64,000 nt of DNA, taken from positions 434,001-498,000 of the forward strand of contig JAFWCB010000008.1 in assembly GCA_017537025.1 (NCBI GenBank), in the 5' to 3' direction. The translations under genes and the position numbers were made by a program. This DNA is from Sediminibacterium sp. (lineage in GTDB: Bacteria; Bacteroidota; Bacteroidia; Chitinophagales; Chitinophagaceae). The notes beneath the pieces are model-generated. The model saw nothing but the letters and a program-made list of their open reading frames with translations, did no database searches and was not told where the DNA came from. Each line of letters begins with the position of its first letter. The first letter of the stretch is position 1. This document shows positions 28,246 through 37,565 of this stretch, one piece after another.

Positions 28246-28809
28246 ATGCCAAATCCACGTTTAGCCGATCGTTATGCCAAAAGCTTGGTTGATTTCGCAA
28301 CCGAGAAAAATGAATTGGATAGTGTAAAGGCGGATATGCAATATATTGATGCGGTTTGTAAAGCAAGTCGCGATTTCTCTAATATGTTAAAAAGCCCAAT
28401 TATTAAGGCCGATCAAAAAGAGAAAATGATAACTGCTATTATAGCCGGTAAGGTGGGTGCAATTACTGCTGCTTTTGTAAACTTACTCGTTAAAAAAGGG
28501 AGAGAATCTGATTTAAGAGAAATAGCTACTGCCTTTATTAATCAGTATAATGCTATTAAGGGTATCCATAAGGTAAAGCTTACTACTGCCGTAGCTATTT
28601 CTTCGGAAGCAGCGAAAGTTATTGGGGATCGCGTAAAAGCAGCAAATAATTTTGGTACCGTTGAATTAGAAACCGTAGTTAATGAAAAGTTGATTGGTGG
28701 GTTTGTATTGGAATTCGATAATAAATTGGTAGACGCGAGTATAGCCACCGATTTACGTGAGATTAAAAAGCAATTTGCCGAGAATACATATATACATAAT
28801 ATCAGATAA
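28246..28809 (+). CDS. atpH: ATP synthase F1 subunit delta
   Basis: 187-residue delta subunit linking F1 to the peripheral stalk. Family features are the N-terminal RLADRYAKSLVDFATEK, central LLVKKGRESDLREIATAF and the C-terminal signature-like LIGGFVLEFDNKLVDASIATDL. It is placed between atpF and atpA as in most F-type operons, with a 30-nt gap before atpA. Confidence 0.95.
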   Translation: MPNPRLADRYAKSLVDFATEKNELDSVKADMQYIDAVCKASRDFSNMLKSPIIKADQKEKMITAIIAGKVGAITAAFVNLLVKKGRESDLREIATAFINQYNAIKGIHKVKLTTAVAISSEAAKVIGDRVKAANNFGTVELETVVNEKLIGGFVLEFDNKLVDASIATDLREIKKQFAENTYIHNIR

Positions 28810-28839
28810 TTTTTACGATCATTTTTAAAAGCATACAAA

Positions 28840-30417
28840 ATGGTAGACATTAAACCAGATGAAATATCAGCGATACTGCGCCAACAGCTCAGTAACTTCA
28901 ACGCCTCCGCTGAATTAGAAGAAGTAGGTACCGTATTACAAGTAGGTGATGGTATTGCCCGTGTATATGGATTGAATGGAGTAAGAAGTGGTGAGCTGGT
29001 AGTATTTGAAAATGGGGTAAAAGCTATTGCCCTGAACCTTGAAGAAGATAATGTGGGTGTGGTATTGATGGGTGAGAGTGGAGAAATTAAGGAGGGTGCT
29101 AAAGTAAAACGTACCGGACAAATCGCTTCTATTAAAGTTGGAGAGGGTGTTGTTGGTCGTGTTATCAATACATTGGGTGAACCAATTGATGGTAAGGGTC
29201 CGATTGCCGGGGAACTATACGAAATGCCATTGGAACGTAAAGCGCCGGGTGTAATTTATCGCGAACCGGTAAAAGAACCATTGCAAACAGGTATTAAGGC
29301 AATTGATGCAATGATCCCTGTAGGTCGCGGACAACGTGAATTGGTTATTGGCGACCGTCAAACCGGTAAGACCGCTATCTGTATTGATACGATTATCAAT
29401 CAAAAAGAATTTTATGATGCCGGTAAGCCCGTGTATTGTATTTATGTAGCGGTTGGACAAAAAGCATCTACCGTTGCCGGGGTTATGAAAACATTGGCTG
29501 ATAATGGTGCAATGGCTTATACAACCATTGTAAGTGCGTCAGCATCAGATCCTGCTCCATTACAGTTCTATGCTCCATTTGCAGGTGCTGCTATAGGTGA
29601 GTTTTTCCGCGATACCGGACGCCCTGCTTTGATAATCTATGATGATCTTTCGAAACAAGCGGTGGCTTACCGTGAAGTATCTCTATTGCTTCGTCGTCCG
29701 CCTGGTCGTGAAGCATATCCTGGTGATGTATTCTACCTACATAGTCGTTTATTAGAGCGTGCTGCAAAAGTTATCGCTAACGATGAAGTTGCTAAGAACA
29801 TGAATGATCTTCCTGCCTCTATCAAGCATTTGGTAAAAGGAGGTGGTTCTTTAACTGCTTTGCCAATCATTGAAACACAGGCTGGTGACGTATCTGCTTA
29901 TATTCCTACGAACGTGATTTCTATTACAGACGGACAAATATTCTTAGAAGGTAACTTATTTAATGCGGGTATTCGTCCAGCTATTAACGTAGGTATCTCT
30001 GTAAGTCGTGTAGGCGGTAATGCACAAATTAAGTCGATGAAGAAAGTAGCAGGTACCTTAAAACTCGATCAGGCTTTATATCGTGAATTAGAAGCTTTCT
30101 CTAAGTTTGGTGGTGATTTGGATGCTGCAACGAAATCAGTGATCGATAAAGGCGCGCGAAACGTAGAAATTTTGAAACAAGCTCAGTATACTCCTTTCAG
30201 TGTAGAGAAGCAGGTGGCTATTATTTATTTAGGTACGCAGGGTTTATTGAAAGAAGTAGCTGTTAAGAAAGTGAAAGATTTTGAGAATCATTTCTTAATG
30301 GAGATGGAGAATAAATTACCGGATATTTTAGCAGAGTTTAAGAAGGGTAATTTGCCGGATGATGGTATTCAAAAAATGGTGGAATTAGCGAAAAGCTTGA
30401 TTCCGCAGTACAAATAG
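28840..30417 (+). CDS. atpA: ATP synthase F1 subunit alpha
   Basis: 525-residue alpha subunit of the catalytic hexamer, regulatory nucleotide-binding type. Walker A GDRQTGKT lies at residues 171-178. Also visible are [10 protein letters not shown], the [12 protein letters not shown] strand, [14 protein letters not shown] and the alpha Arg finger in [11 protein letters not shown]. Length and sequence are fully standard. It is normally followed by atpG, but here a strong terminator comes 26 nt after the stop, so the gamma subunit must be encoded elsewhere. Confidence 0.97.
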   Translation: MVDIKPDEISAILRQQLSNFNASAELEEVGTVLQVGDGIARVYGLNGVRSGELVVFENGVKAIALNLEEDNVGVVLMGESGEIKEGAKVKRTGQIASIKVGEGVVGRVINTLGEPIDGKGPIAGELYEMPLERKAPGVIYREPVKEPLQTGIKAIDAMIPVGRGQRELVIGDRQTGKTAICIDTIINQKEFYDAGKPVYCIYVAVGQKASTVAGVMKTLADNGAMAYTTIVSASASDPAPLQFYAPFAGAAIGEFFRDTGRPALIIYDDLSKQAVAYREVSLLLRRPPGREAYPGDVFYLHSRLLERAAKVIANDEVAKNMNDLPASIKHLVKGGGSLTALPIIETQAGDVSAYIPTNVISITDGQIFLEGNLFNAGIRPAINVGISVSRVGGNAQIKSMKKVAGTLKLDQALYRELEAFSKFGGDLDAATKSVIDKGARNVEILKQAQYTPFSVEKQVAIIYLGTQGLLKEVAVKKVKDFENHFLMEMENKLPDILAEFKKGNLPDDGIQKMVELAKSLIPQYK

Positions 30418-30443
30418 TTAGCTACCAAAACTAACAGTGAAAG

Positions 30444-30471
30444 GCCCTCCGAGTTTTCGGGGGGCTTTTTT
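30444..30471 (+). terminator. Intrinsic terminator after atpA
   Basis: A 9-bp stem GCCCTCCGA/TCGGGGGGC with one G-T pair and a short GTTT loop, followed immediately by TTTTTT. It should end the atpBEFHA transcript. Confidence 0.92.
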
Positions 30472-30475
30472 ATAC

Positions 30476-30532
30476 CGGTCAGACTATAAAATTTGCTGAT
30501 TATCAATAAGTTAGTTAATAGCGTCTGACGCT
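30476..30532. repeat. 57-nt palindrome-bearing repeat, copy A (upstream of histidine kinase)
   Basis: 57-nt element matching copy B (32921-32977) at 44 of 57 positions without gaps. It contains GTCAGAC near the left end and its reverse complement GTCTGAC near the right end, plus a central TGATTATCA. It ends 106 nt before the histidine kinase ATG. Confidence 0.75.
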
Positions 30533-30591
30533 TTTTCAAAAAAAATGCTTAAACTATTGATTATTAATTACTTATAACAAAAATTCATTCG

Positions 30592-30613
30592 TAAACGTAT
30601 ATTTAAACGTATA
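30592..30613. promoter_or_regulatory. Direct repeat TAAACGTATA x2 upstream of histidine kinase
   Basis: TAAACGTATA occurs at 30592-30601 and 30604-30613, a spacing of 12 nt, about one helical turn. It starts 47 nt upstream of the histidine kinase ATG. This is compatible with a regulator binding two adjacent sites, but no specific regulator can be named. Confidence 0.35.
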
Positions 30614-30638
30614 AGCTTAAAATTTCATAATATCGAAT

Positions 30639-32909
30639 ATGAATTGCGGGCAAAAAATTATTGGACTATTACTGTTTACAATGCTTCTTTCTTTTCCCCT
30701 ACTTGGGCAAACGAAGGAGGAAAAAAAACAACACGATTCATTAAAAGCTATCTATCCCTTATTAAAAACTAAATCCGAAAAGCTAGAGGTTTTACATGGT
30801 ATTGTGGATTATCAATTACGATTTGGGGCTTTTGAGAGAATGCCTAAGATATATATAGAAACATATTTAAGCGATTTTGTAAAGCTTGGGGAAGAATTAA
30901 AATTTAAAAATATTGAAGCCTACAAATGCTGGTATAAAGGAGCTGTAAGTGTAAATAATAGTAGCTATGATAGTGCTCTTACCCAAATAAAAAAATCGAT
31001 TTCGCTTTTTGACGAAGAGAATAAAAATATACCTCATTTAATCTCTTTTATCAGGCTTGCGTTTAATGCGTTAAATCAGCAAGAGGAAAGAATTAGTTTT
31101 TACAACGATAAGTTAGATTATTATTTAATCAAGAATTTAACGGAGAATGTTGCGTCCTGTTATCATGGTCAAGCTGGTTACTATCGATACAAATCTTCTT
31201 ATAATATTGCCATTTCAAAATATTTAAAAGCGGCTGATCTGTTCTATTCAGCAAAAAATTATTTGGGATACAACAATGGATTAGCTGTTGTGGGGCAAGC
31301 CTATATTGATTGGGGGAATTTTGGAAAAGCATCCCAATACATTGAGAAAGCTAAATTAATTGCATTGGAAACGAATGATTCCGTTAGGTTAGCTACGATT
31401 TATGTAGGTTTGGGAGATTTATTTGCATTTAACAAACAATACGCAAAAGCCGTAAAAGCGTACGACTCAGTTCTGATTTTTTCAAGGTCAATGGCTATTG
31501 GAGGTTACTTTCTAGGGACTAAAGTAAAACAAGCCTTCGCCCTCATTGAGTTGGGTAAGTTTGACGATGCGAAACGAAATATTACTCTTTCCGGAAAATT
31601 ACGTGATTCACTTAGGCTTTCTATTATTAATTCACAAGGAAACATAGAAGTAGAATATGCTTATTTTAAATATTATAAAGCCATTAGAAATAATGTCTTA
31701 GCAAAAAAATACATTTTTGATGCATATTCTGTTTCATTGAAGGCAAAAACAGAAATGCTTCAGTTAAAATATTTACCGCTACTAATACAATTTCTTAAAG
31801 ATGAAGGGAATGAAAAAGAAGCATTAAGATATAATGATACACTCATTGCTTTGAATAATAGAATAGATAAAAGTCTTACCCCCTTTAAAATCGCTTATTA
31901 CGAATCAGAGAAAAAAGAAAGAGATCAATTAGATAGCTTAACACAGTTGCGAGAAGAAAAAGATGTTCAAACGGCTGTAATTAAAAAAAATAAAATTTTG
32001 TTATGGGTATTTATTGCTGCGTTGATCATCGTTTCTGCTGCTGCTTTTTTTGCGTACCGTCAATTTCAGCTTAGTAAAAAAGCAAATAAGTTATTGAGGG
32101 AAACACAGAGCCAACTTATTCAATCAGAAAAAATGGCTTCGCTTGGTGAGCTTACTGCCGGTATTGCTCATGAGATACAGAACCCATTGAACTTCGTGAA
32201 TAATTTTAGTGAAGTAAGTGTAGAGTTAATAAAAGAAATGGTTGATGAAGTTGAAAAAGGAAATACAGAAGAAGTAAAAGCAATAGCAGGTGATTTAGTT
32301 GGGAATTTAGAGAAAATCAATCACCACGGGCAAAGAGCTTCAGACATTGTAAAGGGGATGCTGCAACATAGCAGAACCTCAAGCGGACAAAAAGAACCCA
32401 CCGATATCAATGCCTTGTGTGATGAGTATTTAAGACTAGCGTATCACGGACTAAGAGCAAAAGACAAGAGCTTTAATGCCGAATTTAAAACAGAGCTTGA
32501 TACAAGCATACCGAAAGTAAATATCGTACCTCAGGATATGGGGAGAGTGATATTGAATTTGATCAATAATGCGTTTTTTGCAGTCGCTGAGCGAAGTCGA
32601 AACGAGGAGAAGAAATCTGAAATTAGCAATCTGGAATCTGGTGAGCGATACACTCCAACAGTTACCGTAAGCACCAAAAACCTGGGGAATAAAATAGAAA
32701 TCCGTGTATCGGACAACGGCACAGGTATACCGAATGATATTAAAGAAAAGATCTTCCAACCATTCTTCACCACTAAACCAACAGGACAAGGAACTGGACT
32801 AGGCTTGAGTTTAAGTTACGATATAGTAAAAGCCGCGGGTGGGGAGATAAAGCTTAGTTCTGTGGATGGGAAAGGAACTAGTTTCACTATTTTAATTCCT
32901 CAAATCTGA
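30639..32909 (+). CDS. TPR-containing sensor histidine kinase
   Basis: 756-residue membrane sensor kinase. A signal peptide ([19 protein letters not shown]) and a long periplasmic helical region with TPR-like repeats (for example around [16 protein letters not shown]) precede one membrane helix near 452-472 ([19 protein letters not shown]). A coiled-coil linker leads to the HisKA domain with phospho-accepting His511 in [10 protein letters not shown]. The ATPase domain has N-box [11 protein letters not shown]1 DNGTGIP, F-box FQPFFTTKP and G2 [11 protein letters not shown]. Residues about 650-669 form an odd insertion encoded by DNA resembling intergenic repeats. No response regulator is adjacent. 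The gene is flanked by two copies of a 57-nt element. Confidence 0.92.
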   Translation: MNCGQKIIGLLLFTMLLSFPLLGQTKEEKKQHDSLKAIYPLLKTKSEKLEVLHGIVDYQLRFGAFERMPKIYIETYLSDFVKLGEELKFKNIEAYKCWYKGAVSVNNSSYDSALTQIKKSISLFDEENKNIPHLISFIRLAFNALNQQEERISFYNDKLDYYLIKNLTENVASCYHGQAGYYRYKSSYNIAISKYLKAADLFYSAKNYLGYNNGLAVVGQAYIDWGNFGKASQYIEKAKLIALETNDSVRLATIYVGLGDLFAFNKQYAKAVKAYDSVLIFSRSMAIGGYFLGTKVKQAFALIELGKFDDAKRNITLSGKLRDSLRLSIINSQGNIEVEYAYFKYYKAIRNNVLAKKYIFDAYSVSLKAKTEMLQLKYLPLLIQFLKDEGNEKEALRYNDTLIALNNRIDKSLTPFKIAYYESEKKERDQLDSLTQLREEKDVQTAVIKKNKILLWVFIAALIIVSAAAFFAYRQFQLSKKANKLLRETQSQLIQSEKMASLGELTAGIAHEIQNPLNFVNNFSEVSVELIKEMVDEVEKGNTEEVKAIAGDLVGNLEKINHHGQRASDIVKGMLQHSRTSSGQKEPTDINALCDEYLRLAYHGLRAKDKSFNAEFKTELDTSIPKVNIVPQDMGRVILNLINNAFFAVAERSRNEEKKSEISNLESGERYTPTVTVSTKNLGNKIEIRVSDNGTGIPNDIKEKIFQPFFTTKPTGQGTGLGLSLSYDIVKAAGGEIKLSSVDGKGTSFTILIPQI

Positions 32910-32920
32910 GTTAGCCAATA

Positions 32921-32977
32921 CGGTCAGACCATAATTGTCATTGATTATCAGTGAATTATCCAATAGCGTCTGACGCT
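32921..32977. repeat. 57-nt palindrome-bearing repeat, copy B (upstream of TonB receptor)
   Basis: Second copy of the 57-nt element with GTCAGAC and GTCTGAC at its ends and central TGATTATCA; 44 of 57 positions agree with copy A. It ends 81 nt before the TonB-receptor ATG and about 30 nt before that gene's -33 box. Confidence 0.75.
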
Positions 32978-33009
32978 AACGAATTTTCTAAAAGAGTTTT
33001 AAAAAATAA

Positions 33010-33041
33010 TTTGGTCTATATAATAAACTACTCTATGTTTG
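33010..33041 (+). promoter_or_regulatory. Well-formed Bacteroidota promoter for the TonB-dependent receptor
   Basis: A -33 TTTG at 33010-33013 and a -7 TATGTTTG at 33034-33041 are separated by 20 nt, matching the Bacteroidota sigma-ABfr consensus in both boxes and spacing. The ATG is 17 nt downstream. It is the best complete promoter in the window. Confidence 0.7.
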
Positions 33042-33058
33042 TGTAATCAATCAAGAAA

Positions 33059-35296
33059 ATGAAAATTTTTTTTATCATCATCAGTCTATTTCTATCATTT
33101 GCTGCTATCGGTCAGGTTAGGGTAGTTGGCTCTGTGAAAGATAATAGAGGACGGATTTTAGCCGGTGCAAGTATTACCCTTAAAGGAACTTATGACGGTA
33201 CAACAACAGATTCTACCGGTAAATTTTCTTTTAAAACCTTTGAAAAGGGAAGCTTTATTCTCTCAGCTAATAATATCGGATATAAGGTTGTTGAAGTACC
33301 TATCACTATTACTAAGGATACTGTTCTGGTTGATTTTTCTTTGAAAGAAGAAATTAGTGAACTAAAAGCAGTTGTTATTACAGCAGGTGCCTATGAGGCA
33401 AGCGACAAGAAAAAAGGTACCGTATTAAAAGCATTAGATATTGCTACAACTGCCGGGGCAAATGCAGATATTTCTGCTACTATACAAACCTTACCTGGCG
33501 CACAAAGAGTAGGAGAACAAGAAGGTTTATTTATTAGAGGAGGTAGTGCAGAGGAAGCAAAAATTATTATTGATGGAACGGTAGTTAATAATTTCTTTTA
33601 TAGTTCTGTTCCGGGTATTGCACAAAGAGGTCGTTTTTCACCCTTCTTATTTAATGGTACCGTATTCAGCAGCGGTGGATATTCAGCAGTATACGGTCAG
33701 GCTCTAAGTAGTATTCTTAGCCTAGAAAGCATTGATATACCCGAACAAAGTGAAATTCAAGCCGGTTTTTCTCCTATCTTCTTGAGTTTAGGTTTGCAAG
33801 AAGTAGCTAAAAATAAAAAATCGAGCTGGGGTTTTAGTTATAACTGGACTAATCTTACCCTCTATCAAAAAGCAGTGCCACAAGCGCCTGATTTTTTTAA
33901 AGCACCTGATTTTCATTCGGCCGATGCCAATTTTCGTTTCAAAACAAAAAAGAACGGAATGATTAAAATGTATGCCTATTATAACTCGGGTGTACTTGGT
34001 TTGAGAAACCCTTCATTAGATAGTGTAGGTTTGAAAAATGCCTTCAACCTTAATAACCAAAATGCTTTTGTAAACATTAGTTTTCGCCAGTTTTTAGGTA
34101 ACGGGTGGAAATTAAATACAGTAGCAAGTGTTAGCTATAACAAAGACAAGATCATTAATGAAATTCAGAATCAACAAAATCAAAAGGTTGGAACAACAGG
34201 CATTAACTCAATAGACTATAATGCATTTAATTTAAATACGAATAATTGGATGTGGCAACTACGAGCAGTATTTGATAAAAAATTCGGTTCTATTAATACT
34301 TTCCGATTTGGTTCAGAAATATGGAATAATAGAGATAGTAGCAGGTATAGTAATTTAGCAGGTAGTTTCCCTTCACGCGTAACAGATCAGTATACTGCGA
34401 TATTTGCTGAAAGCGATTTATACATTACTAACAACTTAGCTTTTCGTCCGGGTATCCGGGCAGAATATAGTCAGCTTTTAGCTAAATGGAATTTAGCTCC
34501 TCGAGCTGCACTTTCTTATAAGGTTGGTGTAAATAGTCAGCTTACTGCAGATTATGGTATTTTTTATCAAACACCTGAAAGGAGATTCTTAGCTAATAAT
34601 AGCAATTTCAATTTTTTAAGAGCAGATCATTATATCCTTACCTATCAACATCTATCTCCTAGCTATACATTTAGAGCACAAGCTTTTTATAAAAACTATA
34701 TAAGTCTATTGAAAACAGATGCTACTGTAACTAATGCAGTAAGTACTGATGGTGATGGGTACGCGAAAGGAATAGAGGTTTTTTGGAGAGATAAAAAATC
34801 TTTAAAAGGGATGGATTATTGGATCAGTTATTCTTATTTAGATACAAAACGTAATTATAATAACTATCCTATTATAGCACAGCCAACATTTGCTGCTGAT
34901 CATACAGGAAGTATTGTATTGAAAAAGTTTTGGGTGAAAAGCATGTTTGGCGTAAACTGGAGCTGGAATTGGAGTACTGGGCGACCCTACTATAACCCCG
35001 ACAAACCGGCTTCTCAATTTCTTAGTGATAGAACCCCATTTTATAGCAGTAATAATTTTAGTTTGAATTGGTTACCTAAAATTGGAAAAGCAAACTCTGT
35101 TGTAGTTGTAGGTATCAACAATGTTTTTAATGAAAGACAAATATTTGGGTATAATTATAGTTCTAGAATTAGAGATAATAGCGGTAACTTAATCCGTAAT
35201 GAAATTAATCCTCCTGCACCCAGAACATTTTTTATTGGATTGTTTTTAAGTTGGGGTGTAGATAGAACACAACAAAATATAAATAGTAATCTATAA
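33059..35296 (+). CDS. TonB-dependent outer membrane receptor
   Basis: 745-residue outer-membrane receptor. A signal peptide (FFIIISLFLSFAAIGQ) is followed by a carboxypeptidase-regulatory-like beta domain (about 22-105, with VVGSVKDNRGRILAGASI) usual in Bacteroidota receptors. Next come a plug domain (about 125-230, LPGAQRVGEQEGLFIRGG and VYGQALSSILSLES) and a C-terminal beta-barrel of about 500 residues with alternating aromatic strands. The substrate is unknown. No SusD-like partner is adjacent, so it is not a typical polysaccharide utilisation locus. It has its own promoter and a 57-nt repeat upstream, and is followed by a 2TM protein gene 25 nt downstream. Confidence 0.92.
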   Translation: MKIFFIIISLFLSFAAIGQVRVVGSVKDNRGRILAGASITLKGTYDGTTTDSTGKFSFKTFEKGSFILSANNIGYKVVEVPITITKDTVLVDFSLKEEISELKAVVITAGAYEASDKKKGTVLKALDIATTAGANADISATIQTLPGAQRVGEQEGLFIRGGSAEEAKIIIDGTVVNNFFYSSVPGIAQRGRFSPFLFNGTVFSSGGYSAVYGQALSSILSLESIDIPEQSEIQAGFSPIFLSLGLQEVAKNKKSSWGFSYNWTNLTLYQKAVPQAPDFFKAPDFHSADANFRFKTKKNGMIKMYAYYNSGVLGLRNPSLDSVGLKNAFNLNNQNAFVNISFRQFLGNGWKLNTVASVSYNKDKIINEIQNQQNQKVGTTGINSIDYNAFNLNTNNWMWQLRAVFDKKFGSINTFRFGSEIWNNRDSSRYSNLAGSFPSRVTDQYTAIFAESDLYITNNLAFRPGIRAEYSQLLAKWNLAPRAALSYKVGVNSQLTADYGIFYQTPERRFLANNSNFNFLRADHYILTYQHLSPSYTFRAQAFYKNYISLLKTDATVTNAVSTDGDGYAKGIEVFWRDKKSLKGMDYWISYSYLDTKRNYNNYPIIAQPTFAADHTGSIVLKKFWVKSMFGVNWSWNWSTGRPYYNPDKPASQFLSDRTPFYSSNNFSLNWLPKIGKANSVVVVGINNVFNERQIFGYNYSSRIRDNSGNLIRNEINPPAPRTFFIGLFLSWGVDRTQQNINSNL

Positions 35297-35321
35297 TTTA
35301 ATCATTTAAAAAATAAAATAC

Positions 35322-35612
35322 ATGGAACCAAGAGATGAACTGCTTTGGCAAATTGCAAAAAAGAGAGCTTCTTTTAAAAAGCACTTAGCTAGCTATGTTA
35401 TAGTAAATGCTTTCTTGTGGGCGGTGTGGTTTTTATCAAAAAGAGGGGATTTTTATGAAGAAAATTTCCCTTGGCCTATTTGGGTAATGGTTTTTTGGGG
35501 AATAGGACTAGCCTTTAATTATGCAGATGCGTATCTGTATAACGCTAAAGATTCAATTGAAAGAGAGTATGAAAAATTGAAGAAAGAGAGAGGGGATGTA
35601 GTAGATAACTAA
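35322..35612 (+). CDS. 2TM domain protein
   Basis: 96-residue small membrane protein with the 2TM domain typical of Bacteroidota. A charged N-terminus (WQIAKKRASFKKHLASY) is followed by two helices (VIVNAFLWAVWFLS and PIWVMVFWGIGLAFNYAD) and a charged helical tail (EREYEKLKKERG). Such domains often occur beside LytTR or HTH regulators; the role is unknown. It lies 25 nt downstream of the TonB-receptor gene on the same strand. Confidence 0.85.
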   Translation: MEPRDELLWQIAKKRASFKKHLASYVIVNAFLWAVWFLSKRGDFYEENFPWPIWVMVFWGIGLAFNYADAYLYNAKDSIEREYEKLKKERGDVVDN

Positions 35613-35690
35613 CTAAGTAAATAGGTAAATAGGTGTATAGGATTTATATTGTTTATTAAGTATTCATAAAAAAATAAAAAATCAACTATT

Positions 35691-36320
35691 ATGAAAAAGA
35701 TATTTTTAATGGCAGCTCTACTTGTTGCCGGTTTTGCACAAGCTCAATCTAAATATGAAGGGGCTATGGCTAAAGGATTAGATCAAATGAAAGAAGCTAA
35801 AACAGCTGAAGATATGGCTGCTGTCAGTGCTTTTTTTGAGCGTGTAGCTGATGCGGAAAAGGATAAATGGTTAGCTTATTATTATGCAGCACATGCTAAT
35901 ATTGTAAGTGTTTGGATGAATCAGAAATTAGATAAAGATAAATTATCTATTAAGTCGAAAGATTTGATTGCAAAAGCGGAAGCTCTAGAGCCCAATAATT
36001 CTGAAATTTTTTGCTTGAAGCAGATGGTAGCTATTCAACAAATGATGGTAGATCCGATGAGCAGGTGGCAGCAGTACGGACAAGAAGCAACCGCCGCTAT
36101 ACAAGCGGCACAGAAAGCAGATCCTAATAATCCACGGGCTTATTCCTTGTTAGGGCAATATTTGATGAATGTTCCCGAAGCTTTTGGTGGTGGAAAAGCA
36201 GTTGCAAAGCCTATTTTAGAAAAAGCTGTGTCGCTTTTTAAAACATTCAAGCCAACTTCTCCATTTCATCCGGTATGGGGTGAGGCAGATGCGCAAAAAG
36301 CATTAGCTGCTTGTCAGTAA
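35691..36320 (+). CDS. Secreted helical TPR-like protein
   Basis: 209-residue exported protein with a clear signal peptide (MKKIFLMAALLVAGFAQAQ) and an all-helical body. Repeats of TPR type are suggested by KAEALEPNNSEIFCLKQM and QKADPNNPRAYSLLGQYL, each with the Pro-Asn-Asn turn. The function is unknown; it may be a periplasmic scaffold. A low-complexity GGTAAATAGG tract lies upstream, and a GC-rich hairpin (36338-36358) follows the stop. Confidence 0.78.
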   Translation: MKKIFLMAALLVAGFAQAQSKYEGAMAKGLDQMKEAKTAEDMAAVSAFFERVADAEKDKWLAYYYAAHANIVSVWMNQKLDKDKLSIKSKDLIAKAEALEPNNSEIFCLKQMVAIQQMMVDPMSRWQQYGQEATAAIQAAQKADPNNPRAYSLLGQYLMNVPEAFGGGKAVAKPILEKAVSLFKTFKPTSPFHPVWGEADAQKALAACQ

Positions 36321-36337
36321 TATGTGAATGATAAACC

Positions 36338-36358
36338 CGCGGCGCCGGAGGCGCCGCG
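36338..36358. terminator. GC-rich perfect hairpin, possible terminator
   Basis: CGCGGCGCC and GGCGCCGCG form a 9-bp perfect stem with a GGA loop, strikingly GC-rich in AT-rich surroundings. The following CTATCTTTATTT is only weakly T-rich, so termination is plausible rather than certain. Confidence 0.5.
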
Positions 36359-36382
36359 CTATCTTTATTTCAAAATAAAACT

Positions 36383-36976
36383 ATGCCACAAGAAGAAGAA
36401 CATTTCTCCGCTCATCAAAGCCTGGCGATCATCGAAAGTATGATCCAAAAAGCACAAAACCGTTTCTCTGAGAATGGCACACTTTATCTTTTATGGGGAT
36501 GGGTGATTTTTATTTGTTGTACATTTCATTACACCCTCCTCACTATTACTCAAAATCAAATATGGGGTAATATCTGGGCACTAACAATAGTTGCTGTATT
36601 GTATCAATTCTACTTTTTATTTAAAAAAAATAAAAAAAAGGCCGTTCGCACTTATACAGATGATATTATCAGCGGAGTTTGGTCGTGCTTTGGTATTGTT
36701 ATGGGTATAGCTTCGTTCATCATGTATAAGCTCGGATCATGGTCGCTTTTATACTCTTTTATTCTACTTTTTTATGGGATTCCCACTTTTTTATCAGGTA
36801 TTATTATGCGCTTTAAACCCCTAATTATAGGGGGTATTTGCTGCTGGATATTATCTATAATATCAGTATTTGTTCAAACAAAAGAAATCTTATTATTGTT
36901 AGCGCCGGCAGTATTATCAGCCTGGATCATACCAGGTTACTTACTTAAAGCTAAATACAATCAACAAAATGGATAA
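36383..36976 (+). CDS. Multi-pass membrane protein of unknown function (paralogue 1)
   Basis: 197-residue protein with about five hydrophobic segments after a soluble N-terminal helix (HQSLAIIESMIQKAQNRF). I do not recognise a named family. It is clearly related to the next gene: both start with an ESL/QSL-xxIIxxMI helix, then xGxxxLxWG, and both end with a PTxxxGIxxxFKxxIIGG segment and a final SAWxIPGxxL. The 3' end overlaps the paralogue by 8 nt, and a winged-helix gene follows, so the three likely form one translationally coupled unit. A near-consensus -7 box TATCTTTA lies 15 nt upstream. Confidence 0.75.
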   Translation: MPQEEEHFSAHQSLAIIESMIQKAQNRFSENGTLYLLWGWVIFICCTFHYTLLTITQNQIWGNIWALTIVAVLYQFYFLFKKNKKKAVRTYTDDIISGVWSCFGIVMGIASFIMYKLGSWSLLYSFILLFYGIPTFLSGIIMRFKPLIIGGICCWILSIISVFVQTKEILLLLAPAVLSAWIIPGYLLKAKYNQQNG

Positions 36977-37565
36977 CGAGAAACAACTTACCGAGCAGGA
37001 AAGCCTACGAATCATTGCTGAAATGATCCAACTTGTAAAAAAAGATTTCTACGATACCGGTATTAGTGCCCTCATGTGGGGTATCGTCGTTGGTTTTTGC
37101 GGACTGTTCTCTTACCTAGGTATAAGTTTTGATTGGCATTTTAATTATTTTTTTGTTTGGAACTTAACATTTATAGCCCTCTTACCACAAATTGCTATAG
37201 CCATTAGAGAGAGAAGACAAAGAAAAGCAAAGGAGAATATCGATACAGTTAATATTATTTGGATTGTATTTGCATTTATTATGTTTGGACTGGTAATATA
37301 CACATCTGCACATAAAACCGTACCAAGTCCTTCATCTTTATACTTACTGGTATATACCATCCCTACCCTCACTACAGGCATAGTTAGAAAATTTAAAGCG
37401 ATGATTATTGGTGGGTTCATCTGTTATACCTGCTTTATTATTTCTTGTTTCACAGATTATAAAATAGACATGCTCTTGCAATCCATAGCGGCAATATCTG
37501 CCTGGTTAATACCCGGACTAATACTTCGTCAGCGTTATATCAAGTCTACAAAAAAGCATGTTTAA
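36969..37565 (+). CDS. Multi-pass membrane protein of unknown function (paralogue 2)
   Basis: 198-residue membrane protein with the same layout as the preceding gene: soluble helix ESLRIIAEMIQLVKKDF, about five membrane segments, the conserved PTLTTGIVRKFKAMIIGG and the terminal SAWLIPGLIL. It is probably a tandem duplicate that has diverged. It overlaps the upstream gene by 8 nt and the downstream HTH_34 gene by 8 nt. Possible roles are sensing a membrane signal or sequestering the regulator; neither is shown by the sequence. Confidence 0.75.
   Translation: MDNEKQLTEQESLRIIAEMIQLVKKDFYDTGISALMWGIVVGFCGLFSYLGISFDWHFNYFFVWNLTFIALLPQIAIAIRERRQRKAKENIDTVNIIWIVFAFIMFGLVIYTSAHKTVPSPSSLYLLVYTIPTLTTGIVRKFKAMIIGGFICYTCFIISCFTDYKIDMLLQSIAAISAWLIPGLILRQRYIKSTKKHV

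Noticed and set aside
30476-32977. Composite transposon around the histidine kinase
   Set aside because: The flanking 57-nt copies are direct, diverged and contain no transposase or target-site duplication.
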